From: Acidobacteriaceae bacterium
Lineage (GTDB): Bacteria > Acidobacteriota > Terriglobia > Terriglobales > SbA1
Direction: 5' to 3'
Assembly: GCA_003136335.1 (NCBI GenBank)
Contig: PLEA01000460.1
Coordinates: 292-13,929, forward strand
DNA: 13,638 nt
How positions within the stretch are numbered: the first letter of the stretch is position 1; each line of letters opens with the position of its first letter. Shown here piece after piece: positions 7,074-13,532 of this stretch. The position numbers and the translations under genes are program-made. Under the pieces are notes generated by a model, which did no database searches, had not been told where the DNA came from, and worked only from the letters and a program-made list of their open reading frames with translations.

Positions 7074-7694
7074 ATGAATAAGCGACTTTTGTGGATTTTT
7101 CCTTATCTGGTGCTTTGTGCAGCGGCACTTTCGGCGCTGGATTCCGATTCCCGGCCGCAGTTGAAGCTGGTGCCGGCGCCCAAAGAAGTGCAACTGCGCG
7201 ATGGCGGGTTTCAAGTGGGGCCGCGGACCAAGATTTTCGTGCAGCTTGGGCATCAGTCCGAGGATCGTATTGCCGCCGAAACCCTGGCGGAAGAGGTTGC
7301 GGACCAGTCCGGGTTGAGGCTCGACATCCTGGGCATGAAGGCTGCGGGCAAGGCGGAGGGCGGCGCGATCGTGCTGGCGCGATTGCAGGACGTGCGAGTG
7401 CGGCGTTTTCTGGCACGGAACGGACTCAAGGCCGACGAGTTGGTGGGCGAGGATGGGTACCTGCTGTTCTCCGACAAGTCGCATTTGATTGTGGCGGCCA
7501 ACACGGGCCAGGGATTGTTCTATGGCGTGCAGACTTTGCGCCAGTTGCTTCGGCCGGACGGGAAGGGATTGATATGTCCGGCGGTCGGCATTCGCGACTG
7601 GCCAAGCCTGGAAAGACGCGGCGTGCAGGATGATGTGAGCCGCGGGACGGCTCCGGAGTTTTTGAAGAACATGTTCCGCGGGCCGCGGGGGTAG
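7074..7694 (+). pseudogene. Truncated GH20-type beta-N-acetylhexosaminidase (N-terminal domain only)
   Basis: A 206-residue product with a signal-like N-terminus (MNKRLLWIFPYLVLCAAALS). It continues with a domain resembling the non-catalytic GH20b module: LKLVPAPKEVQL, then EDGYLLFSD, LIVAANTGQGLFYGVQTLRQLL. It reaches the first strand of the catalytic barrel, RDWPSLERRGVQDDVSRG (174-191). In the family about 300 or more residues follow, including the catalytic Asp-Glu pair. Here the frame ends 15 residues later in FLKNMFRGPRG and stop, and the next 181 bases before the aminotransferase cannot hold the rest. The catalytic domain is missing, probably by deletion. I chose ATG 7074 over 7032 because it begins the signal peptide and follows a purine-rich AAGGA. 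A retained sugar-binding fragment is possible but unlikely. Confidence 0.82.
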
Positions 7695-7875
7695 TACGCG
7701 TTAGCGCCGCGTTCTGGGTTTCAGGCGTCCCCTTCGACTGCGCTCATGGGCAGGCTCTCCGGGACGCCGTTTATTTATTGCGGCTTGACCCGGCGTTGGA
7801 AATGCCGGGCTATTTTCGGGCGCGCCTCCCGGTGCTTGACCGCGCTTCATCTTACCTATCGCATAGAATCCATCC
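7695..7875. other. Gene-free stretch after the truncated hexosaminidase
   Basis: No coding sequence is supported here. The stretch includes CCCTTCGACTGCGCTCA and AATGCCGGGCTATTTTCGG, phrases that I recognise as typical of interspersed non-coding repeats in GC-rich soil bacteria. This is judgement, not a search result. It may mark the end-point of the deletion that removed the hexosaminidase catalytic domain. Near the right end TAGAAT occurs nine bases before the aminotransferase ATG. Confidence 0.45.
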
Positions 7876-9045
7876 ATGTTCTCTGATCGAACCAACTGGA
7901 GGCTGGCGCAGAACCGGTTTACCCGGGCGCTGGAACAGGCGCGAGGGTGTGGAGCGAAGGTTCTGGATCTTACGGTTTCGAACCCGACGCGGGCGGGGCT
8001 GCATTACGAAGCGCAGGCGATTCTGGGAGCACTGGCATCGCCTTGCGCGCTGGATTACGATCCGCAGTCCAGGGGGCTGCGGGAGGCGCGGGAGGCGGTG
8101 GCGGGGTATTACCGCGAGGATCATGGGGTTCGCGGCCTAGACGCGGAGCAGATCATTCTTACTACGAGCACGAGCGAAGGGTATTCGTTCGTGTTTCGGT
8201 TGCTGTGCAATGCGGGGGATGAATTGCTCGTGCCGAAGCCGAGTTATCCACTGTTTGAGTTTCTGGCGGATTTGCAGGACGTGAAGCTGGTGCCGTATGA
8301 GCTGATCTACGACCATGGATGGCAAATGGATTTTCCGTCGCTGGAGAAAATGGCGACGGCGCGGACGCGGGGCGTGGTGGTCGTGCATCCGAATAATCCG
8401 ACGGGGTCGTATGTGCAGGCCGCGGAAATGGAGATGCTGAATTCGTTTTGCCGCGAGCATGGGCTGGCGGTGATTGCGGATGAAGTATTCCTTGACTACC
8501 GGCTGGAGAACACGGCGGACGCTACGTTTGGTGGGAATTGCGATGTGCTGACGTTTACGCTTAGCGGCCTGTCGAAGATTGCGGGCTTGCCGCAGATGAA
8601 AGTTGCTTGGGTGGTGACGAGCGGGCCACGGAACGAAGCTGCTGAAGCGATGGGGCGGCTGGAGGTCATTGCCGATACATATCTTTCGATGAATGCGCCG
8701 ATGCAGTGGGCGACCGCGGCGCTGCTGGGGCAGCGGAAAAAGATTCAACCGCAATTGCTGGAACGGGTGAAGGAAAACCTGGCGGAACTCGATCGGCAAC
8801 TCGCGGCGCAGAAGGCGTGTCAGCGATTGCGCGTGGAAGGTGGATGGTACGCGGTGTTGAGGGTTCCCGTGACACGGTCGGATGAAGAATTGGCGATTGA
8901 GCTGGTGCGCGAAAAGTCGGTGCTGGTGCATCCCGGACATTTTTATGATTTTCCGAGCGATGGATATTTGGTTCTGAGTTTGATTACGCCGCCGCGAGAG
9001 TTTGTGGAAGGAATGAGCGCGGTTCTGCAGAAGTTGAATTCTTAA
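7876..9045 (+). CDS. PLP-dependent aminotransferase, class I/II (aspartate aminotransferase fold)
   Basis: Cytosolic fold-type I aminotransferase of 389 residues, the normal family length. Visible landmarks are SNPTRAG near 35, the cofactor phosphate region TTSTSEGYSFVF (96-107), KPSYPLFEF (121-129), HPNNPTG (171-177), and ADEVFLDY (201-208) with the ring-nitrogen Asp202. SGLSKIAGLPQMKVAW follows, with Schiff-base Lys234. Substrate and pathway cannot be read from sequence; the general class includes aspartate, alanine and aromatic aminotransferases. There is no SD before ATG 7876. A -10-like TAGAAT ends nine bases upstream, so a near-leaderless message is possible. It stands alone, after the truncated hexosaminidase and before a small exported-protein gene, with nothing in the context to suggest a substrate. 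Confidence 0.94.
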   Translation: MFSDRTNWRLAQNRFTRALEQARGCGAKVLDLTVSNPTRAGLHYEAQAILGALASPCALDYDPQSRGLREAREAVAGYYREDHGVRGLDAEQIILTTSTSEGYSFVFRLLCNAGDELLVPKPSYPLFEFLADLQDVKLVPYELIYDHGWQMDFPSLEKMATARTRGVVVVHPNNPTGSYVQAAEMEMLNSFCREHGLAVIADEVFLDYRLENTADATFGGNCDVLTFTLSGLSKIAGLPQMKVAWVVTSGPRNEAAEAMGRLEVIADTYLSMNAPMQWATAALLGQRKKIQPQLLERVKENLAELDRQLAAQKACQRLRVEGGWYAVLRVPVTRSDEELAIELVREKSVLVHPGHFYDFPSDGYLVLSLITPPREFVEGMSAVLQKLNS

Positions 9046-9173
9046 GGGTGCGGCAGCGCGATCGAGCTGAAGGTTGAAATTAGATGTGCACTGGCGGTTG
9101 CAGAACATCGATTTAGTCGCCAACCCCGGAGCATCCCCGGCTCATCCTATTTGGCCACTACTGGAGGAAAACT

Positions 9174-9491
9174 ATGCATCGTGGAAACAAGTATGTCGCG
9201 TCGCTGTTTCTCTCTGCCGCATTGCTGGCGCCCATGGGTGCCTTTGCCATGGCCGCGCCACAAGATGATCACGAGCGGCACGAGGAGAAAGAACGAGAAC
9301 GACGGGTGTACGACCCGTATCACAAGGACTATCACAGCTGGAATAAGGCAGAGGACGATACCTACCGGCACTGGCTGGAAGGGCGGCACGCGGTATACGT
9401 CGATTACGAACACCTCAAGCACAAAGATCAGCGGGCGTACTGGAACTGGCGCCACGAGCACGAAGAGCACGAGCACATGGAGCACCAGTAA
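9174..9491 (+). CDS. Small exported His/Glu-rich protein, function unknown
   Basis: A 105-residue protein of no recognised family. It has a signal peptide (GNKYVASLFLSAALLAPMGAFA, cleavage near AFA/MAA at about 25-28). The mature part is strongly charged and aromatic: ERHEEKERERRVYDPYHKDYHSWNKAEDDTYRHWLEGRH, then QRAYWNWRHEHEEHEHMEHQ. About one residue in six is His, which could bind metal, but no defined site is visible. The motif run DYHxWNxAEDxxYRxWL suggests a compact helical fold. I have the impression of similar small periplasmic proteins in acidobacteria, but this is recall, not a search. A strong SD (GGAGGAAA, about 9161-9168) fixes the ATG. It is probably monocistronic. Confidence 0.8.
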   Translation: MHRGNKYVASLFLSAALLAPMGAFAMAAPQDDHERHEEKERERRVYDPYHKDYHSWNKAEDDTYRHWLEGRHAVYVDYEHLKHKDQRAYWNWRHEHEEHEHMEHQ

Positions 9492-9527
9492 GCAAACGCT
9501 ATTGGCTCCAATTTGCGAGAACGAAAA

Positions 9528-9553
9528 ACGGCGGAGGACAAGTCCTCCGCCGT
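9528..9553 (-). terminator. Strong intrinsic terminator of the muramidase/LprI operon
   Basis: ACGGCGGAGGAC (9528-9539) and GTCCTCCGCCGT (9542-9553) form a perfect 12-bp stem with only AA between the arms. On the minus strand the stem runs straight into TTTTT (complement of 9524-9528), the classic rho-independent layout for transcription arriving from the LprI-like gene, 76 bases before. On the plus strand no T-tract follows, so it is mainly a minus-strand terminator. It also lies 37 bases after the small exported-protein gene. Confidence 0.9.
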
Positions 9554-9628
9554 GCCCTCATTAAGGGCTCTTCGTGTTTCCTGCTTTTTCCACTCGCTCG
9601 CGTAGATCCCGAATCGATATCGGATCAA

Positions 9629-10429
9629 TTAGTCGAAGAGGTGATAGATCTTCACCGCGGCATCCGGCGAGGCGGCGCGCCAGGGCTGGCTGCTCCAGCG
9701 GCAATTGCTGCCGGCAGGTTCGCATGCGCGAGAGGCAGCCGCCAGCTCTTGATTAGGACCAACCACCAGTTCGAAATCTGCTCGCCCGCCGAAATAGGCA
9801 AGTAGGACAATCGAATCTTTTGGTATTTCCTGGGCGGGACGCTTGGCGTGGGTCGAGCGTGGCTCGACCGCGAGACCGAAGGGGCTGCAGATTTTGGCTT
9901 CCGCGGGTTCGACGACGCACAACTCGCCCGGCTTCGCGATGATCCGCGCGCCCGGCGGCGGGAGATGGGCTGCAGTCGGAACCAACTTGCTCGACGACGC
10001 TGTGTCGGACACAACCGTCCAGATGCCGAGCAGGACAGCAGGATCAGCCAGGTCAATCACGGGATTTTCATCCGAGGTGCGGGCTAGCAATGCCATCAGG
10101 ACGTCGTTGCGCTCTCGGTATTTCTCGGCTATACAGTCGTCGGAGCCAGTCGCGCATTGCCGATTGCGATCGGAAATCCAGGCCTTTTGCGTGGCCAAGA
10201 GCGCCTTTGCCCCCTCCGGTACAACTTGCTTTGCAGCAGCGCGATAATTGTTGGCGAGCTCAGAGTCCAACCGCTTCAAGCGCGTGTCGGCGCAGATGGC
10301 CTGCTCGACCGTGGTAGTAGCCGCTCGACAATCGAAACTTTGGCTGAGGGCTGAGGCGGAGCCGAAAGCGAGAACCAGCAAGAGAAGCAATGACGCCGTG
10401 CGAGTTCTCGAACTGTCGGCGCGCGTCAT
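9629..10429 (-). CDS. Secreted LprI-like (DUF1311-type) protein, putative lysozyme inhibitor/immunity protein
   Basis: A 266-residue exported protein. A signal peptide spans about 11-30 (TASLLLLLVLAFGSASALSQ). The next ~85 residues match the LprI/DUF1311 pattern: FDCRAATTTVEQAICADTRLKRLDSELANNYR, then QKAWISDRNRQC and DDCIAEKYRERNDVL, with Cys34, 46, 92 and 99 as likely disulfides. The C-terminal ~140 residues (with Cys171, 181, 236 and 243) I do not recognise. LprI-type proteins are linked to lysozyme inhibition. The start at 10429 is chosen because its ATG overlaps the stop of the muramidase frame in ATGA and begins the signal peptide; the frame to 10546 would add 39 residues lying inside that gene. 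Coupling to a muramidase gene argues for an immunity role in the periplasm. The function is inferred. Confidence 0.85.
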   Translation of the reverse strand: MTRADSSRTRTASLLLLLVLAFGSASALSQSFDCRAATTTVEQAICADTRLKRLDSELANNYRAAAKQVVPEGAKALLATQKAWISDRNRQCATGSDDCIAEKYRERNDVLMALLARTSDENPVIDLADPAVLLGIWTVVSDTASSSKLVPTAAHLPPPGARIIAKPGELCVVEPAEAKICSPFGLAVEPRSTHAKRPAQEIPKDSIVLLAYFGGRADFELVVGPNQELAAASRACEPAGSNCRWSSQPWRAASPDAAVKIYHLFD

Positions 10430-11244
10430 GGCTTGTTGGGCGGCTTGCCGGGTACCACCGGGGCCGCGTTTCCCGCAGCCTTCTGCAGCAGCAAAGCTTC
10501 CTGCGCAAGATAGTCCGCCTCTGAGCGGACGCGGACCTTGTACCACTGCGGCTTTACACTATAGTTCCGCAAAGCTTTTTCCGCCGCTTTCCAGTCACCT
10601 TTTTGGGCAGCTGAGTAGAAAGCTTGAGCGACAGCGGAATCCGGCATGCCCACTCCTTGGTGATAGGTCTACGACAAAATCACCGTCTGTTGCGCCATCG
10701 TCAGTTCGATAAAAGTCTTCGAAGGTTTCGGGTCGGCGTCCCAAATATCCATGGCTGCTCTTAAATGAAAGTCCTGCATCCTCATATCGGTTTCATCCGC
10801 CTCGGGTTTACTGACGGTGAGCCCTTTGCTTTCGAGTTCGTCGATGGCGAGTTGCTTGGGTTTGTTGCAAAAACGTTTGTATTTCTGTCGGAGAATAGCG
10901 GAAAGGTTTAGCTTCTTACTCAGGTCAAGTGTCGACCACTGCCCAATATCGAAACCCGTCGCAATGGTGACGCCACTTCTGCCGGCAACCTTGTCGGCAT
11001 CATCGGGGACTCCAACCGTATGGCCGGGGATATAGCCAGTTAGAGCCTGTCCGCCCTCGAAGTCGGCCAACTTGTCGAAATCGACGTTGGTCTTGAGTTC
11101 GGCATTGAGAGCTGCCATGACTTTCGGGTTCGGCTTCAAGAGAGCAATGTGGTGGTGCTTACGGGGTGATGCTGCGCAGCCTTCTTTTTTGGAGCCGTGT
11201 GGGCGCCTCTCACAGTCCCGTATTTTTCGCGCAACAGTTCGCAT
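10426..11244 (-). pseudogene. Pesticin/T4-lysozyme-like muramidase interrupted by one in-frame amber codon
   Basis: By family, a glycosidase cutting peptidoglycan glycan strands. The first part (11244-10672, 191 codons) shows FEGGQALTGYIPG (Glu63) and SGVTIATGFDIGQ (Thr93, Asp99), matching the Glu/Thr/Asp set of pesticin-type lysozymes, then LTMAQQTVILS. Next comes TAG at 10669-10671. The same frame goes on without shift as TYHQGVG..., GDWKAAEKALRNY and YKVRVRSEADYL, the normal C-terminal half of the fold, to a TGA at 10426-10428. So this is one gene with a stop, not two. A single base change from TTG (Leu) would explain it. There is no signal peptide; the N-terminus is basic and the true start is uncertain (M43 at 11118 is the alternative). 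AAGGAG (10653-10658) five bases before ATG 10647 could allow restart. It is a nonsense mutant, an assembly error or a readthrough case. Confidence 0.78.
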
Positions 11245-11258
11245 CGTTCGGACGGATT

Positions 11259-11891
11259 CTAGGTTTTGACCAGGAAGGGGTTGGTCGCGCGCTCTTCGCC
11301 GATCGTGGTCAGCGGGCCGTGGCCGGGGACGACCACCGTCTCATCGGGCAGGGCGAGAACGGTGTGGTGCAGGGAGCGCAGAATCTTTTGCATCGAACCG
11401 CCGGGCAGGTCGGTACGGCCAATGGAACCGGCGAAGAGAGTGTCGCCGGCGATGAGTTTATGTTCGGCAGCAAAGTAGAGGCAGATGCTGCCTTCGGTGT
11501 GGCCCGGTGTGTGCAGGATGCTGGCGCTCAGCGATCCGGCGGTCACCCTTTCTCCGGCGGTCACGGCGCGATCGATTTCAACTTTGCCAGGCGGCGGCAT
11601 GCCGATCCACGCGGCCTGCGCGTCGAGCATCTTCAGAAGAGCATAATCATTCTGGTTTAGCAGGATAGGAGCGCCCGTGAAGGCGCGGAGTTTCATGGCT
11701 CCGCCGACGTGGTCGATGTGGGCGTGGGTGATGACAATCTGCTTGACCTGGAGATCATGTTTGCGGATAACAGCGAGAACGTTTTGAATGTCGTCTCCTG
11801 GGTCGATGACCATGGCTTCGCGGGTGGTCTCGTCGCCGATGACGGAGCAGTTGCATTGCAGCGGGCCGACGGGCAGAATTTCGTGGATCAT
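11259..11891 (-). CDS. Metallo-beta-lactamase-fold hydrolase (glyoxalase II-like)
   Basis: A 210-residue cytosolic di-metal hydrolase. The metal-binding motif THAHIDHVGG supplies His56, His58, Asp60 and His61; the remaining ligands are His131 (TPGHTEGSI), Asp150 (AGDTLFAGSIGRTDLPGG) and His191 (VPGHGP). The GSIGRTDLP segment and short length resemble the YcbL/glyoxalase II-type group that cleaves glutathione or other thioesters, rather than true beta-lactamases. The C-terminal substrate-binding domain of classical glyoxalase II is absent. No SD precedes the ATG. TACAAT at 11898-11903 sits six bases before the ATG, so transcription may start nearly at the start codon. The muramidase frame begins 14 bases after its stop, so the two may be co-transcribed, but a functional link is doubtful. 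Confidence 0.92.
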   Translation of the reverse strand: MIHEILPVGPLQCNCSVIGDETTREAMVIDPGDDIQNVLAVIRKHDLQVKQIVITHAHIDHVGGAMKLRAFTGAPILLNQNDYALLKMLDAQAAWIGMPPPGKVEIDRAVTAGERVTAGSLSASILHTPGHTEGSICLYFAAEHKLIAGDTLFAGSIGRTDLPGGSMQKILRSLHHTVLALPDETVVVPGHGPLTTIGEERATNPFLVKT

Positions 11892-11921
11892 GGGTCTATT
11901 GTAGCGAGTAGCGAGAGCAGT

Positions 11922-12031
11922 GCCGCCGTGCCGGCGGCTGGAAGCCGGTGCTTAGCGAAGCCGAAGGGGAGGGCGTCCTCGCCTGCGAGGCGCGGGCGAG
12001 ACGCCCCAGCGACAGCCGGCAAGATGCCGGC
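11922..12031. repeat. GC-rich triple-hairpin interspersed element
   Basis: Three stems occur in a row. The first is GCCGCCG-TGC-CGGCGGC (11922-11938). The second has outer arms GGGCGTC (11971-11977) and GACGCCC (12000-12006), with CGCCT-GCG-AGGCG (11980-11992) nested inside. The third is GCCGGC-AAGAT-GCCGGC (12015-12031). It occupies the ~208-base gap between the divergent hydrolase and zinc-ribbon genes. The phrase around CAGCCGGCAAGATGCCGGCG is one I recognise as recurring between genes in acidobacterial-type genomes. No protein is supported here on either strand. It may be a REP/BIME-like mobile or structural element. Confidence 0.7.
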
Positions 12032-12099
12032 GCTGCCTCCGTACTTGCCGCGCAGGCCACAGTAGGGAGACAATACGGGCCGCGTGGTCGGGAGGCTTT

Positions 12100-12531
12100 G
12101 TGGCAGCGAAATACCGTCAACATGGTTATCAGGACCGCGACCACGAGTCGCGCAAGGGATCGGGAGAAAAGTCTGGTTCGGCGCCGCCGAAAAAGGACAA
12201 TACGTTTGGCCCTCGGCCCGTCAATCTGCCGGGTACGCATGCGGTTTCACGATGCACGCAGTGCGGCACGGTGCTGCAGGGAATGCCGACGAGCGGGCAG
12301 TGCCCGAAGTGCGGGTTTGAACTGCATTCGTGCAAGCAGTGTACGTACTTCGATCCGGGCAGCCGGTTTGAGTGCATGCAGCCGGTGAAGGAGCGAATCG
12401 CGAAGAAGGATGCGCGAAATGAGTGCGCGTTGTTTGAGATTCGTGTGACCCGGGAAAAAGAAACGTCGACGCCTGCCAGTTTGCGGCCCAACGATGCGCG
12501 GCAGGCGTTTGAGAATTTGTTCAAGAAGTAG
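12100..12531 (+). CDS. Zinc-ribbon protein, function unknown
   Basis: A 143-residue cytosolic protein. A basic, polar N-terminus (MAAKYRQHGYQDRDHESRKG) is followed by two four-cysteine clusters. The first is CTQC and CPKC (Cys52, 55, 68, 71), a normal rubredoxin-type zinc ribbon. The second has CKQC (78, 81), then Cys92 in FECMQP and Cys109 in NECALF. The ending NDARQAFENLFKK looks like a short conserved helix. The start is GTG at 12100, with GGGAGG (12090-12095) just four bases upstream; the ATG at 12122 is out of frame. Two metal sites suggest nucleic-acid or protein binding, but I cannot name a partner. No operon partner: both neighbours are on the other strand. Confidence 0.82.
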   Translation: MAAKYRQHGYQDRDHESRKGSGEKSGSAPPKKDNTFGPRPVNLPGTHAVSRCTQCGTVLQGMPTSGQCPKCGFELHSCKQCTYFDPGSRFECMQPVKERIAKKDARNECALFEIRVTREKETSTPASLRPNDARQAFENLFKK

Positions 12532-12539
12532 AAAAAGCG

Positions 12540-12660
12540 ATAACCACAGAAGGCACTGAGTTTCAGAGGGGAATGTCGGGGCCAGCTTTGGTGGCGCTCA
12601 GGCAAAAAACCAGCGGCGCTTCGCTCCGCGGACGCCGAGGCGGCTGTCCCTACGCGAGCC
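12540..12660. other. Non-coding gap with repeat-like fragments
   Basis: This gap between the convergent zinc-ribbon and SDR genes holds AACCACAGAAGGCACTGAG and CGAGGCGGCTGTCCCTACG. Both read like remnants of interspersed repeats that I associate with this kind of genome. A short CGGCG/CGCCG hairpin is possible around 12614-12637. There is no clear T-tract terminator for either gene. Frames crossing this stretch have no protein-like features. Confidence 0.4.
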
Positions 12661-12670
12661 TTACGATCAT

Positions 12671-13393
12671 TCACGGTTTCTGCGTTGGCCTTAGAAGGAT
12701 TTCGCTTACGAACGACTGCGGCGCTTGCGTCACCAGCATGGCTACGGCGTGGGCGACGTCGTCGGGCTGAAGCATTTTTTTTACGTCTTTGCCGGCGTGC
12801 GGGCCTAGCTGCGTTTCTGTCGAACCGGGACAGATTACTGCCGCGCGAATATTGTGCGGGCGCAGTTCTTCCGCGACGGAGTAAGTCAGGCCGTTGAGGC
12901 CCCACTTGGAGGCCGCGTAGGCTGCGCCGTTGGGGAGAGCGTTTTTTCCGGCCAGGGACGAGATGTTGATGATGTGTCCGAAGCGAGCGCGAATCATCAA
13001 GGGAGCGAAGGCGCGGACGGAAAAGTAAACACCGCGCAGGTTGGTATTGAGAATTCGGTCCCAATCATCGGGCGCAAGTTCGTGTAAGGGTTTGGTGAAG
13101 CCTCCGACGCCGGCATTGTTCACGAGGATGTCGAGGCGGCCGAAGGTGCTGTCGACGCGGGCGGCCGCATATTCGAGTTGATGCAGCAGGGTGACGTCGC
13201 AAGGGATGACTTCGGTTTTGCCGCCGGCGTCGAGAATGGCCCGCGCGGTGGAATCCAGCGTGGACTGCGTGCGTCCGCAGAGAACCGCGGTGGCACCGAG
13301 TCTGGCCAGTTTACGCGCGATCGCGGCGCCGATTCCGCGGCCCGCCCCGGTGACCACTGCCACTTGCCCGGCCAAAGGTTGCTCGGTAGCCAT
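12671..13393 (-). CDS. Short-chain dehydrogenase/reductase (classical SDR, FabG-like)
   Basis: Cytosolic NAD(P)(H)-dependent oxidoreductase of 240 residues, standard for classical SDRs. The cofactor motif TGAGRGIG is at 15-22, NNAG at 92-95, and the catalytic set is Asn118 (TNLRG), Ser146 (NISSLAG), Tyr159 and Lys163 (YAASK). PGSTETQL (189-196) follows the usual PG motif. An Arg after strand two (CGRTQ, R41) often goes with NADP preference. The C-terminus is a little short, and the usual dGG-type FabG ending is replaced by VSEILLRPTQKP, so 3-oxoacyl-ACP reductase activity is not assured. AGGAG lies about ten bases before the ATG at 13393. It is monocistronic as far as visible, and the substrate is unknown. 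Confidence 0.93.
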   Translation of the reverse strand: MATEQPLAGQVAVVTGAGRGIGAAIARKLARLGATAVLCGRTQSTLDSTARAILDAGGKTEVIPCDVTLLHQLEYAAARVDSTFGRLDILVNNAGVGGFTKPLHELAPDDWDRILNTNLRGVYFSVRAFAPLMIRARFGHIINISSLAGKNALPNGAAYAASKWGLNGLTYSVAEELRPHNIRAAVICPGSTETQLGPHAGKDVKKMLQPDDVAHAVAMLVTQAPQSFVSEILLRPTQKP

Positions 13394-13503
13394 TAAAAAG
13401 CGCTCCTACGAGTCGATTCGGATGCGAAAGAGAAGATGAAGAACATCCGCCGCGTCCGCTATGCGCATCTTAGCAATAAATGGGAGGACGATCGGGAAGT
13501 CGC

Positions 13504-13532
13504 TTGCCTTCGGCAGAAGAGGTACTTATAAT
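13504..13532 (+). promoter_or_regulatory. Strong sigma70-type promoter reading out of the window
   Basis: TTGCCT (13504-13509), a 17-base spacer and a perfect TATAAT (13527-13532) face right. A start near 13539 gives at least 100 bases of leader with no ATG before the edge. The leader has a hairpin GCCCGGC (13589-13595) / GCCGGGC (13609-13615). The promoter is divergent from the SDR gene. The driven gene or RNA lies beyond the window. Confidence 0.7.

Noticed and set aside
8137..9123. Long minus-strand open frame (328 codons)
   Set aside because: It is antisense to the aminotransferase and low in recognisable structure.
10426..10653. Separate small gene of 75 codons starting at GTG 10653
   Set aside because: It is in the same frame as the muramidase part upstream and carries the family's C-terminal motifs, so it is the second half of one gene after a TAG.
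10669..10671. TAG as a pyrrolysine codon
   Set aside because: Nothing in the window supports pyrrolysine machinery, and the site is a buried helix position normally hydrophobic in this family; a nonsense change or error is simpler.
12129..13064. Minus-strand open frame of 311 codons over the zinc-ribbon gene and part of the SDR gene
   Set aside because: It conflicts with two genes that have intact motifs, and its product is Arg/Ser-rich without a domain.
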